Source: Epiperipatus broadwayi
Lineage: Eukaryota > Onychophora > Udeonychophora > Euonychophora > Peripatidae
Reading direction: 5' to 3'
Assembly (NCBI GenBank): GCA_028023455.1
Contig: JAQFVV010000283.1
Location: forward strand, 949,501-1,013,500
DNA: 64,000 bases
In this document: positions 13,301 to 25,354 of the stretch, in pieces
Layout: the number at the start of each line of letters is the position of its first letter
Position numbering within the stretch: position 1 is the stretch's first letter
Program-made: the position numbers and the translations under genes
The notes under the pieces: generated by a model
What the model saw: the letters and a program-made list of their open reading frames with translations, nothing else
The model's database searches: none
What the model was told of the DNA's origin: nothing

Positions 13301-14170
13301 TTATACAGGTTTAATATGTGGAACCAGTCACATGTAGGCATTACATAGCAGATGAGATTTAATAGAATTACAGCAATTCTCATCATATATCTAAATATAA
13401 TATGCCTATAAGTTTAATATACCAACATCCTACTTTAATATCATGCTTTGCTATTGGACATGCTAGCTTAGGATAGAACATCGATTACAGCACTAAAGTG
13501 ACTGCTGTTATATGTATTGTGACAGTCAGATGATGTATGTTGATTTAACCCAGTTCGAATACTAGGCAAAAGTACCTCGAGGCCACCCATATGCGAGATA
13601 TTAAACCAAGAATACTATGACCTCTGCCCTATTCGTCTAGTCTCGAAGCTATCATGAACCGAACAACACTATCTGAGACACGCATAGATATATCTAACTA
13701 GTCTACATACATATATCTAACTAGTCTAATAAAAATAGTTACATTATAAATATCATTAAGCACACATTTCATAAATATTCAAGGAAGCAATTATAAAAAG
13801 TATGGACAAAAAGGGTAGCATAATAAATAGTTCATGAGGAGAGATATGATTACCGTCCTTATTCCTTGGTCATGTTCCATTGACGGGCGTAGCTTGATCC
13901 GTCTGATGAGATGTGTTTGTCTGGACAAGGAAAGTGGAAATCGGTAGCATGGTTTCACAAAAAGTCCTCCAGACACGGCACAGAGTTCAGATGACGATTG
14001 AGTAAATACTACGGCATTTTTCTGGTATTGAGGAACCCTCGGCGGTAGACAAAGTTATTTATTTGCCTAGACAAGCATGGTAGACTCCATCGAATTCATA
14101 TAATAAAATCACAACAGGCAACAGCAAAATTTCTAAAGTTCTCCACAGAGCAATCTGACAGCCCGCAAGA
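10321..14170. other. AT-rich DNA with scattered tRNA-like boxes, no gene recognised
   Basis: B-box-like sequences occur at about 11,430 (ccggttcaaatcc) and 13,550 (cccagttcgaatac) without a convincing A box. The motif atgaggcaa(a/g)ctg recurs twice at 12,720-12,775, and atatatctaactagtcta is present twice at about 13,686-13,729. The part from 13.5 to 14.3 kb is less AT-rich than its surroundings and may belong to an LTR or promoter region on the minus strand, but I could not find its ends. Confidence 0.35.
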
Positions 14171-14173
14171 ATA

Positions 14174-14317
14174 CTCTGAATGAATAATCTTTTCCAAAAG
14201 GAAAATCTGAATGACTGATCTTTTCCAAAAGGAAAACTCTGATTGCCTTGTTCCAAAAGGAAACTCTGATTGACTGATCTTTTTCAACAAGGAAAATCTG
14301 AATGACTGATCTTTTGT
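14174..14317. repeat. Minisatellite of about 30-40 bp units
   Basis: About four imperfect copies of a unit built from tgaatgactgatcttttccaa followed by aaggaaaatc. Copies differ in the number of A residues and in small indels. The open frames on the minus strand across it are repeat artefacts. It lies directly downstream (minus strand) of a TATA-like sequence at 14,324-14,336. Confidence 0.75.
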
Positions 14318-14323
14318 TCTCCC

Positions 14324-14336
14324 TTTTATTTATACC
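14324..14336 (-). promoter_or_regulatory. TATA-like box on the minus strand
   Basis: The minus strand reads GGTATAAATAAAAG, a good TATA consensus, in a region less AT-rich than its surroundings. The transcript would run left into the minisatellite and on toward 13.8 kb. It could be the promoter of a decayed LTR or of a host transcript. No coding exon could be confirmed. Confidence 0.3.
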
Positions 14337-14959
14337 CTCTCTGTCAGCTACCTTGTATTGTTTGTATGACCTGAGATCATGATAAGCCTCCCCATGCTCC
14401 TTTGTTTCAAAGTAACACCCTCTAAAAATAACTTTTACTTTTTTACTCTAAATTTCTTTCTTTAAACTTTGGGATTTTATTAATTAAAAAAAGAAAGAGA
14501 AGGCCATTTTTAATTTGACTTGAATGGGCTTAACTAATTAAAAATATACATTCTTTTAGAAAATGTTGGTGGGCTTATCTCAAAATCAAATCATACTAAA
14601 TATTTGAACAAGATTTAAAAGTAAAATACATTCTTATTTCTTTTAATACAATAAGCGTTTTATTTCAGCAGAATTTTGCATTAACTCATATATATATGCT
14701 TGACGTATATATATGTTTGACTAAACAGTTTTCACAAGTAATATTTTTAACAGCAATTTAATGTTACAATGGAATTTATTTAAAAGAAAATATTTACAAG
14801 CAAATACAAATTTAATAAACGTAATTAATTTTAGCTGTAATGCAAAACCCTGCTGATATTGGACTATAAACTTAATTTAGGTTTCCAATATTAATCAAGT
14901 TTATAGGAAGATGTGAAGCATGGATTGGACTTCAGATCCATTGCTTCAGTATATATAAC

Positions 14960-15318
14960 ACAGAATTACTTCTCTATAAAACTGCTTTAATATTTCAACC
15001 AGCAGACTGGTTTTCATCAGAAAGCAAAATGGCTATTTACAGAAATTAAGCGCTAAAATATTACAGACAGTTATGTATCAGATAACAAAACTAATTCCTA
15101 TAGGCTAAAAATCTTTAAAAACTTTGTATAAATATATATATATATATATTTACAAAACTTTGTATAAAAAATACTAAAAAAATTCTTTCACAAAAAACTT
15201 ATTTTAAAAAACTAAAATCATACATACATTATTATTATATATTAAAATATATCAAAAAACAATAAAAATATACTATTATATATGTACACACCCAAAAAAC
15301 TGTATATATATTGTAACG
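14960..15318 (-). repeat. Penelope-like terminal repeat, left arm (inverted)
   Basis: Reverse complement of 18,690-19,120 with the same order of blocks: the hammerhead-like core, then tagccattttg, ctaattcctataggc, actttgtata and tgtacacaccc. Penelope-like elements are known for terminal repeats that may be direct or inverted. On the minus strand a CTGATGA box (15,020-15,014), a 6-bp stem AACCAG/CTGGTT with a TCTG loop, and GAAA (14,996-14,993) form a hammerhead-like core. One extra A sits between the box and the stem, and I could not find a convincing stem I. Confidence 0.65.
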
Positions 15319-15739
15319 ATATATAAATATGTCTTTACATTAATTTAAAATAAAAACTTAAAAGTTCGCAAATAAAAGTAAAAAAATAAACGCTAAAATT
15401 AAAATGTTTGTTAAACGTATATACATTCGCACAGATACCAAACTTTAAAAATATTTTTTTTAAAAAAAAAAACAAATAAGTATTTGAACGTACTTTTTTT
15501 TATAAAAAAGTACAAGATTTAAAAATAAAAACAGGTATTAATTAATGTAATCTGTAAATGGAAATGATTGTTTATAAATTGTTTGAAAAGCAAGCTAGCT
15601 TTGGGCTCTTGTATAATTAAAATGATCTGATGAAAGATAGATAAGAAAATAAAAAGAAATTAGCTTGACCAATGGAAGCACCAAGCCTCAGCCCGGACCC
15701 GAACGAAAATTTGGATTAGTGACGTCTTTGTTCATTCAA

Positions 15740-16018
15740 TCTGGAGATTTACTATAAAAAGAGAAATATTGAGTTCCAGACAGTTTTTTCGGACTTGATT
15801 TGATGAGAACGGTAAGACGCACTTGCTATTCTCTCTCATTTTTTTTTTGTTTTAAAAAAATATATAAAATGAAAAGACTGTGATACAAGAATGGAACCAG
15901 CTAATGCTACCTCCAGAACATTATCTTCCAATGGAGACATCGCGGGAATTAAAAACAGGAACCTGGACTCTTCTACTGTAAGCTATATTGACATGAACTC
16001 TAAATTTAAAAATAACTA
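15740..16018 (+). other. Candidate promoter with 65-bp intron and 42-codon open frame
   Basis: A TATA-like actataaaaag (about 15,749-15,759) is followed by a short putative first exon ending at AACG|GTAAGA (donor at 15,812). A T/A-rich 65-bp stretch ends in AAAAG (acceptor at 15,876). An ATG at 15,891, with A at -3 and G at +4, opens a 42-codon frame (MEPANATSRTLSSNGDIAG...). A second donor-like GTAAGC at 15,978 lies inside that frame. The patch is visibly less AT-rich than its surroundings. Penelope of Drosophila virilis has a small intron in its 5' region, so this could be the PLE leader, but it could also be a host first exon or chance. Confidence 0.35.
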
Positions 16019-17365
16019 AGAACTTTCGTTTAAGCTTATGAACTTCTATCTGACTTTTAAGTTTAAAATCAATTAATAATGTTTAATTTTATATATTTTC
16101 CGATAGATAAAAATCATTTCCATTTTTTTTTCTCTTATTGTATAAATTATTTGTTGTTTAAATTTTAAATGATGAAATTTAGGTTGGGTATAGACATTGC
16201 ATAGATTCGTTAGCGGTTGATTATGTTGTGGTTTCCACAGTCGGTTAGAATATAGAAGTCAACGATGTTAATGCGGGCATCTTACGATGAATGCCATGGG
16301 GCCTTGTATATTCCATTTTTGCAATTGACGTTATCGATGATTTTGTATTTTGATCGATTGTGTTTAATTTGGATGTTTTTGACCATGGAATCTGTGCAGC
16401 CGATCTATACTCAACATTTTAAAAACAAATTGTATAAAAATAATCTGTGCGAATGTATTTAAATGTTAAATTTAAGTCGGGCATGAATGGCTATATAGTT
16501 TTGTAAAGTTATATTAAGGGAGAGTGATCTTAGGTTATTCATTTCGTAGTTGAATTGGTTCAATGGATTGGATATATTTGTGTAATAGTAGATGTAGTAT
16601 GAGATCCGCTATGGGCCAGGATTATAGATCTATGCCACACACCCTCTGTTTGCCTATGGATGGATTTGTAAGATGGCAAAGGACCGCAGTCCATTCCTAT
16701 GGAGTTTTATGTTTATTGTTCTACTCGCCAACAGATGTCACATTCCTGTTGGTGGAGAGACAATGTCTTCTCTAATCTACTTACTGATCAGATGTCCATT
16801 CCTGACAGTATAGTATTTTGTGTTGTCGTATCATGCTACATTGAATACATGAATGTATCAGATGGATTGGCACCAGTTGATTGCGAAATTTGTTGCCTAA
16901 GGTTAAATCATGGAAGAATATTTTCTTTTCAAATGCAGATCTATGTAGTCTATTCATACTTGACTATCTAAATAAAATATTAAACTCATTGAAACTTAGT
17001 TAAATGTAAAATTAAAAGTTAATATAAAAATCTAAAATGTTAAACTTATTCCTCAAAATTTAAATGTTATTTTATATGTGCGTAAATAAATATTTTATGT
17101 GTTAATCTCTGGCAGTGGCTTTTATTCTTTTATATTTAAGATATAAAATTTATATTTTATTATCTCTGCTACTCCACTGAGCTAGTGACTTGGGCTAACG
17201 ATCGGAATATTTAAATAAAGTGGAATCTTAACAGCGCGTATCTGCCTACTCTATAAATTTTTCTAGGTTTAAATGCCTAGATGGTGCCTTGTAGAGCAGA
17301 TATCGTAGTTTGCGGTTAGATTCGATCTTCACTTTCATTTCGATCATTATAATATATTATATTTA
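16019..17365. other. Region between candidate leader and PLE RT, no family recognised
   Basis: Moderately complex sequence with open frames of 65-90 codons (16,265-16,462; 16,563-16,775; 16,699-16,971) that match nothing I know. At 17,160-17,200 the minus strand carries a good pol III A-box-like stretch (TAGCTCAGTGGAGTAGC) without a B box. The missing 5' half of the PLE reading frame is not here. Confidence 0.35.
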
Positions 17366-18516
17366 TTCCACTTTGTGGGAACAAATATGGCATCAAATTA
17401 TGCAAACATTTTTATGGCTCAATTGGAAAGCTCTATACTTGAGAAGGCTAACCTTAAACCTCATACTTGGCTGAGATATATTGATGATGTCTTTATGATC
17501 TGGCCATACAATGAAGAAGAACTTCATACATTTTTTGATTATCTAAATAATTTTAATAATAATATACAATTTTCAATGAATTTTTCTAAAACAGTGTTTC
17601 ATTTTCTTGATGTTGAGATTAATTATAGTGATGGTATTCTTAGTACTAATATATATAGGAAGCCAACTGATAGACATGCTTACCTACATTTTTATAGTAA
17701 TCACCCTAAGCACTTAAAGATTAATATCCCTCACAGTCAATTTTTAAGGATTAAAAGAATTTGCAGTGATCAGGGATTTCTTCAGCAAAATAACAAGGTT
17801 TGGTATAATAAATTTGTCAATATGAAATATCCTAAAGGACTGTTAGATAGGGCAGTGGTAAAATCTTCAGGAGTTAACGGGAAAGAACTTCTTCTATCTA
17901 AAAAAAGAAAGAGTCAGATGATAAATATTCCACTGATTCTTACCTTCAATGATGATTTACCTAATATTGACCAAATATTATGGAAACATTTTAATATATT
18001 AAATTCCACAGATTATCTGAGATCTGTTTTTCCTTATCCACCTAAAGTTGTATATCATAGACATAGAACACTTAGGGATAGACTTGTAAGGACAGTTTTT
18101 GGCACTAATTTTGTGTCAGGAGAGGGATTTTTTATGTGAGGATAAGAGTTGTCTTACATGTAAACATATTATTGTTACAAAGATGGTTCAGGAAGATAAC
18201 ATTCATGGTTTTAAATGGTATATCCCCAACTATGTCAATTGTAAAAGTATAAACTTGGTATATTTAATAGAATGTAATAGATGCTTAAGTCATTACATAG
18301 GTGAGTCAGCAAACAGTCTACATATTAGAATGACCAACCATAGGTTTGATGTTTTACATAAAAATGAAGATAGACCAGTTTCTAAACATTTCAATTTACC
18401 TGATCACTCGATTGATGATTTAAGAGTGGTTATATTGGAAGATAATTTTTCTTCCATGAGAGAAAGAAAACAGAAGGAGAGTTTTTTTTTTTTTTTAAAT
18501 TTAAGATATTACATCC
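17366..18516 (+). pseudogene. 5'-truncated Penelope-like element: RT plus GIY-YIG endonuclease
   Basis: Encodes the C-terminal two thirds of a Penelope-type protein, which combines reverse transcriptase with a GIY-YIG nickase to insert the element. Landmarks in order: MGTNMASNYANIFM (RT motif before the active site), LRYIDDVFMIW with the catalytic YIDD (about 17,470-17,500), FHFLDVEIN, then STNIYRKPTDRHAYLHF and the thumb region up to about 18,100. Then a cysteine cluster CEDKSCLTCKHI, LVYLIECNRC and HYIGESANSLHIRM (GIY-YIG core, about 18,255-18,330), and finally VSKHFN. The reading frame breaks at the T6 run at 18,129-18,134: five T would join the two frames. The first RT motifs are absent, so the copy is 5'-truncated as well as frameshifted. 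A T-rich run at 18,483-18,496 ends recognisable homology. Confidence 0.88.
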
Positions 18517-18689
18517 TCATGGGATGAATATGAATATAGGTATTATCACATCTTTGAATTACCTGGTTTCCTATGGATTTTTTTTTTTTCTAAATAATTA
18601 TTTTATAGGTGGACTAGCACGGAGTGGAATAAATATAAAAATATATAAGATATATATGTATATAGTAAAATACATATAATAGAATATAT

Positions 18690-19120
18690 ATATACAGTTT
18701 TTTTGGTGTGTACATATATAATAGTATATTTTTATATTTTTTTGATATATTTTAATATATAATAATAATGTATGTATGGTTTTAGTTTTTTAAATTAAAT
18801 TTTTTATGAAAGAAATTTTTTAGTATTTTTTATACAAAGTTTTGTAAATATATATATTTATACAAAGTTTTTAAAGATTTTTAGCCTATAGGAATTAGTT
18901 TTTTTTTTCCATATGTCATAGCATCGGACGGCAGGCGAACCCACAACCATCTGCAACCAACTACTTGCTTGCAAGGCGGCTGTGATGACCCCTTGGCTGA
19001 TACGTAACTGTCTCTAATATTTTAGTGCTTAAATTCTGGAAATAGCCATTTTGCCTTCTGATGAAAACCAGTCTGCTGGTTGAAATATTAAAGCAGTTTT
19101 ATATAGAAGTAATTCTGTTT
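18690..19120 (+). repeat. Penelope-like terminal repeat, right arm
   Basis: Inverted partner of 14,960-15,318, interrupted by a SINE at about 18,901-19,000. The hammerhead-like core lies at 19,058-19,085: CTGATGA, a single A, stem AACCAG/CTGGTT with loop TCTG, then GAAA. Hammerhead motifs are established features of Penelope-like terminal repeats. Here the extra A and the absence of a good stem I make activity doubtful. Just upstream, ctagcacggagtggaataaa (18,613-18,632) may mark the 3' end of the coding unit. Confidence 0.65.
18901..19000 (-). repeat. tRNA-derived SINE inserted in the PLE terminal repeat
   Basis: Read on the minus strand: a tRNA-like head with GCCGCCTTGCAAGC (anticodon-arm-like), a B-box-like GGGTTCGCCTGCC, then ATGACATATGG and a poly(A) of about 10. 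The left inverted arm lacks this sequence between its ctaattcctatag and gatacataactg blocks, which shows it is an insertion. The ATATGACATATG tail is shared with the SINE at 243-337, so both likely belong to one family despite different heads. Target-site duplication not clear. Confidence 0.65.
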
Positions 19121-19293
19121 TATTATGTTTTATTTTTCCTTTAGTTAGTTTGTATATATATATATATGAGCATATTATCAAACTCAAGAATGATACAGAT
19201 TTAGTCTAATAATCGAGATTTGGCTTCAGACCTTTGCTGAATAATCATTAAATTTAGGAGGAAAGAACTGGTTGCCTTAGGTCAACATATATA

Positions 19294-19477
19294 CACTATG
19301 ATACATACAATGGGTAATTATTAATGGGATTTCACATCAAAATGTGTGCTACCCTAGCATCAAATGGCTTGCTAATAATAATGAACACTACGATACATAC
19401 CATGGGTAATTATTAATGGGATTTCACATCAAAATGTGTGCTACCCTAGCATCAAATGGCTTGCTAATAATAATGAA
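19294..19477. repeat. Tandem duplication, two 92-bp units
   Basis: Units 19,294-19,385 and 19,386-19,477 are nearly identical, with only two or three differences near the start (tatgatacatacaa versus tacgatacatacca). Both contain gggatttcacatcaaaatg and gctaccctagcatcaaatgg. It is noncoding and recent by its low divergence. Confidence 0.9.
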
Positions 19478-21349
19478 CATTTGTAGTTTGGAGAACATGG
19501 ATAGGCTATTCAAGAGTCTTAAGCCCTTATCCCAGTAACATGCTTGGTGCTCTTACCCAAAATAAGTGTATGAGGGTGGCCTCCACCATGAGCCCATAAA
19601 AGGTGCAGCAAGATGTTATGTACAATGCACATTTAGTAAAAACATGGCCACAATGCATAAAACAAATTCAAATATGTATATTTTGAAATTACGGTGCCTA
19701 AAACAGATAGCCTCTATCTGCATACTAATAGAACCCAGTTTTTAAATCAAGAAACATAATTGTGCTATATTAAGGGACTAAAGCTAAATTATTAATCTAA
19801 CTTAATGTCCTCAATCTGCATCTTAAATTAGTGTTCACTAGGGGGAGAAAGTACATTTAACTGGCTCTTAATGATGCATTAATAAATATACTTTTATCTA
19901 CCCCATGGCTCTTTTAATAATACTGATATTTAAAGTCATAGGTTATAACTATGATCATGCAAACCATAATAGATATTTAATAGCATATAAAATTGAATCA
20001 ACTGACAATAATGTATTCAATACATAGGATTTCAAACAGTGTAGAAGCCAAATAACTATTTTAAAATATATTAAAATTGAAGATATCAATTATCATATCT
20101 TCATTGAATCTATTAACATTTAAAATGCTTGCTGCTTAAAAAGATTTGGCATATTATAACATATATAAATTTTAGAAAAATAAAGTAGAACAAAATACAT
20201 ATATGGGCATAACCACAGTGAATAAGAAATTTAAATAAATTTGGTTACAATTAGTTTACAGATTTAATTTCAGGTAGAATTTATACAAACTTTATATTCT
20301 ATTTTAGATGATAGTTTAAAGAGTTAGGTTTGAAGATTAAAAATTTTTTGTTAGAGTTCTGCAGTGCTTGAATTGTTACCTATCTTTTAGAAGCTTGTGT
20401 CTTGGGCACATCATATGACAGGTGTAGTGGCTCTCTTGATCTCAGTATAGGTGGCATGGTTCAAATGTTTTTTTCTTTCAGCTGACCATTGGTTAGAATG
20501 TCTTCCATTCCCACAATAGTGATGATGTGCCAATAGGCATATAGAATGGGAGTAGAGATCACCATCTTCCTGCAGGAAAAGGGCAAATCAATGCCTTCCT
20601 ACTCTGCCATGTCAAAATAACAACTTGTATGAAGACTGGTGGCAATGCTTCTTTAAAATTATAATGTATATTTCTGATGTATAAAATGTAGTCTATTTAT
20701 ATGGTTTTGAGATCTGACTATATTACTGGCAACATGATTGTTTACTGCTAGCAAATTAATTAGCACTTATTCAAAATTTTAGATTTTAATATTACACGGG
20801 TGTTTGTGGTTAAGTTTGGACCACCACATATCCCTAAGGACTTGGTAATACTTTTGGTTCAGTAAATCTTCTTTACCAGAAATGCTGTTTTAAAAAAATA
20901 TTGCTAAAAATTAAGATTTTAGATTGTATCTTATGTTATACTAACACAAGTGCATATGACATGATTCTTGTTTACAACACTTTAAAGTCTAATTTAAAAA
21001 TCACAAGAAACTTCTAGATAATGTTGCACTATATATTATAAAAGAATGTAAAAGATGGGGGTGAAGGTAGGGTGGTAGAAAATTGGGGGAGTGGAAAATC
21101 AAGTCAAACACAAAATTTTAAAATTAATTACTAAATATCTAGAATTGAGTAAAATAAGATATGAAAGTGAAGATTAAAATAATGCTTAATATCCAAAATA
21201 TACAAGAAATGTTATATATTATAAGAGAGAACATGAGATCATGAGATCTCTGAGATCAGCCCAGTTAACTTCTTAAAGCAACTATAAAATATAATTAACT
21301 ATACATCAACCAGCATTATTAATAAGTAAAAGTAAGTACTTAAAACAAA
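19478..21349. other. AT-rich intergenic DNA, nothing firmly recognised
   Basis: Two less AT-rich patches (19,500-19,640 and 20,390-20,610) stand out but show no open frame, tRNA-like box pair or match to other parts of the window. Confidence 0.35.
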
Positions 21350-23290
21350 AAGTGACTCATCGTTATAAACAATCAATTAAAATACATCAATACAATAAAT
21401 CAACAATCTTGTGACTGTATTTCAAATGGGTTTGCTGTAGACCAGGCTATTTGTTGTGCCTTTACTAGCTTGGAAAATTATTTAACCATTAATTTGGATA
21501 CACCATCTTATGTTCTCATCCATCAGAATACATAATAATCAAAAACAATAATGCTGGAATATTAAAACATGCTGACCATCATAATTACTCTGGTCATTTA
21601 CTACCATTAGTGTACTGGCCAACCATAAATTTAAATTCTAATAAAGATTAAACTAAGATAAAATATAGTGCATGGGATTTGAAGAATATAATCTTATGCA
21701 CCAACCAGGATGATTTATCATCACTGTATGCCCCAAAGCATTAATATACATTCCCATTTAATATATATCAGACTGTTATGCTCAAATCTAGCTCAGTGAG
21801 CATGAGATCTATAACTGTCACAGTGATCAAAAAATGAAGCAAACATACAATATTCTAAACTTTTTAGAATTAAATCACTGGAATAATTTTAACAATTGAG
21901 TTCAAGTTTATTAACAACAACAAAAAATAAATGAAATTAAGGTCTCAAGAATAAGACTACAAATATCAATTAATCCTTCTGATTTTGAATACTATACAAA
22001 TTTCAAATTATCACATTGTGATTTACATGAAAGTATACACAATTCAAGTTATTACATTGGTTCCATTAAGTCTAATTAAAACCAATTCAGCACATAAGCA
22101 TATGGCTTGATATAAAATTAACATGTTTGAATTGAAATTTAATAATAAAAAAATTATTAAAATGTACATATGTATTATACTTGACAAGCATTGATCTATA
22201 TACACACATACATGTGTGCATGTAATTTCTAAATATATTTGACTTGTGATAAAATAAACATTTTTAGTTGTCATTTTTAATGGATATAAAATACATATAT
22301 TTACATATATGTTCTATGTTTACTTAAAATGCATATATATCTGCACAGATGTGCGTTATATTAATCTGTTAACACAAATTTAATTTTGTCAAAATAATAA
22401 ATGATATCATTTTTTACCTAAACATGTCTATCTGACACACATTGATATATAAATATGCACACAGAGTGCAGTACAATTGATAAATAACATATAAATGAAA
22501 TTTATTTTCTATCATATTTGACTTTATCAAAATAATAAATCACATTAATTTTTATAATTACTAATTCCATTTTGAATATACATAAAATTCACATGTGCAT
22601 GTATATATATAAAAATAATATAAATCAATTGTTAATTCTCTCATTACTATTTAAAGATTTCTTTTTTCTTTAAAAAAAATCAAATTAGTGTTTATCTGTT
22701 TGTTGTGAATTAATTATAACACTTTTATAATTGTCTTTAAACTAATCTAAAAGTTTTTTTTTTTGGTCAATGAATTCAATCATTTCATTCACTCAAAATT
22801 TTATTTGCTTTCTTTTAAAATATATAGATTTTTTAAATATCATTTTTAGGAAAGAAATTGTTTAAAATTTTGTTATCTTTATATATAATGTTACTCACCA
22901 TCAGCTGTATATATGTTTATCTGTGCTTTTCTGCATATAGATACATCAATATACATATAATTACTTCTTCATCAACTGATGGTTTTTCTTGGTAAGCTTG
23001 GTTTTTGGTCCATCAAGAAAGTATAGGCCAGGATTGTCATTATCAAGAGAGGTATAATTCAGATAATTTGTTGACATGCTATGAGCTCCAGTTTGTCTAG
23101 GGCTTGATGGGCTTCAGGCCAGCAAGTTGTCTTGTTCACCTTTAAGGCTTTAGAGATAAAGAAGTGAGTCTTCCTTCTGTCCAGGATTGTTCCAGACAAG
23201 CAGCTGTCTTGTCCATATCTAAGCAGGCTAGTGAATATAGAAGTGAGTCTGACTTCGTGATTCAAAACTCCAGCGTAGAACTATAGTCTA
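21350..23290. repeat. Family D long repeat (probable LTR), copy 1
   Basis: Colinear with 59,400-60,720 at moderate identity. Shared blocks in order are: tagaccaggct/tagaccaggtt, the pair gtgtactggccaac and atgtactggccaac, tcactggaataa, aaatgaaattaaggtct, tactcacca, and the pair gaggtataattcagataa and aaggtataatccagtaac. The second copy is shorter in the middle. Length, lack of coding potential and dispersed copies fit a solo LTR, but I could not define TG/CA ends or a target duplication. An open frame at 23,059-23,265 (minus) has no recognisable family. Confidence 0.55.
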
Positions 23291-25169
23291 CTGCTTTCTT
23301 GCATTATTACATCTTCATAGTAGTTCTTTATATAATTCTGCCAACAATCTCTCTGGCCAGCCAATTGCTTGATTGAAACAAGAATTCAGACTACCAAATT
23401 CAATAAAATTTGACTACATATCGGTTTTGACCTCTTGTTTTTAATACCTTTGATCACTTTTCATGCCTTTGATAATCTCTTATTTTCAACATCTTTATGA
23501 TCTCATTTTAATTATAATAATTAAAAAAAACACCTTCATTATTTAATTGATACAATTTTCAAAACTCTGTAATTATAAAATCGCTTGAACTTTTCCATTG
23601 TTTTCATATCTCATATCTCAAAACAGACAATACTTTTTAGGAACTTATTTTTAATTTAATTATTTAAAATATATACTTTTAACACTAGTATATTTAATTG
23701 CATTATTTTAATTCTATACATTCTTTGATAAAAGAAAGTTTTATCATAGTTTATGTAATTTATTAGTTTCTCTTAATTTAACAAATAATTTTGCAAATCT
23801 ATTCTATTATTTCTTTCTATTTTAAAATATATTTTAATAAATAATTACCTATTATTATTATATTTAATATTTTATTTTAAAATATTTATTTTATTTTATA
23901 TAATTTTTTTAAAAAAATTTTAATCCTATATTTATTAGCATTCTCACAATAACAGAAACCAGTTTCCTGTCATGTGGAAAAACATATGGCTGACAGTAAA
24001 ATAAATAAGACATTATTGATTTGAAATTCTTAAACTTTAAAAAAAAAAGGCAACAAAAATAATTGTACTTGCATTAACTTTTCTCTTGTTGATTTAGAAT
24101 TTGTAAGCCTTTTATCCAGCTTACTGGTCATTCATATATAAAGTTTCTTTGTAGTGATTTGAGGTTGATCTTTATCTGGAGGTTTTTTATTCTATGGTAA
24201 TTGTGGAGATAGTTTAATTGTTGTGAAAGAGTATTATCTCTCATTTTTTCTTAATACTAAATAAGCATGGTTCAGTAGTATTCTTTTGATCAGCTTCCTC
24301 TAAATCCTTATCGTCACTATGCATAGTAGATATACAAGTAACAATTTTGTTATGCACAAATTTGATTAATTCGGACGATTGTATTTCGATCAGATTGAAT
24401 TGTAAGTCCTCATTTGATTACACCATTCTTTTAATTTATCTGGTTTTGTTCTGAACCTTCAGGCTTATCTTCCTATATCTGTATTGTTAATTTAACGAAT
24501 CTTGCTGACCCCCTATTTCTTTTAATAGTCTTAGTTCATTGTCTTCTAGTTTTAATTCAAAAACTTCATATTTTTCATCTGGTGTTTTATTTCTCTCTTC
24601 TTGTTAAATTTCTACTACTTTACATAGTTTTAATTCATCAACATTCTCATAAGTTAATGTATCATAACCATTTTCTCTTTTATTTAAAACCATTCTTATT
24701 GAATTTCTATTTCTTCCAATAACTTTAGTTCATCATTTTCATCTGATTTAAATATATTCAGTTTATTTCTATCTGTTCAATTTCTTAACATATTTTTGGT
24801 TCATCATCTGACTCTTCTTTTAATTACACTTGTTCTTTAATTACATTTCTTAAACCTCCCTCATTTTATTAATTGTTTTTTTAAGTTGTATTTGATTATT
24901 TTCCATCTCTTTTCCTATTTATTTTGGAACATTTATCTTTTGTTTTAATTCATATGGCTTGAATACACCCTCTATTCTTTGAGCCATATGTTTGTAGAAT
25001 TTTTTATTTGTTGATTTATCTGCTCTTGACAAATTTATATATTGTGATTCATTTGTTTTGAGCTATTATTTATCTTTTCTTTGAGTTGTTTTCCCTTTGC
25101 TTCTGTCCATCTTCTATCTTTAGGTCTTATTCTAAATATTTAATTCTCTTTTTGTTAATCTGTTTAATT
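23291..25169. other. T-rich region, possible remnant of a minus-strand gag-like frame
   Basis: From about 24,100 to 25,130 the plus strand is strongly T-rich, and the minus strand reads as broken Lys/Glu/Asn/Met-rich peptide pieces (for example RIEGVFKPYELK and MENNQIQLKKTINKM). The texture resembles the coiled-coil gag-like region of the LTR element at 54 kb. The frame is interrupted every 15-40 codons, so this is only a suggestion of a dead retroelement. Confidence 0.25.
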
Positions 25170-25354
25170 CTTATAAACTAGTTGTAATCGGGTATTATGA
25201 AAAGGTAAAAATTGAAATTCAATACATTTATAATACATTAAGCATGCTTTCAGAAGACAACTGCCAGAATTAGTGGTCTTACTTAGTGCATTATAAAAGT
25301 ATTGGATTTTAACGTTTACCTTTTCATAATACTCAATTACAATGAGATTATAAG
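25170..25354. repeat. Small MITE-like hairpin, 185 bp
   Basis: The terminal inverted repeats are about 75 bp: the left end cttataaactagttgtaat and the reverse complement of the right end (cttataatctcattgtaat) match. Both then continue with attatgaaaaggtaaa and caatac.tttataat. The ends lie in TTATAA, compatible with a TA target. No coding capacity; the minus-strand frame at 25,164-25,361 is the hairpin itself. Confidence 0.7.
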
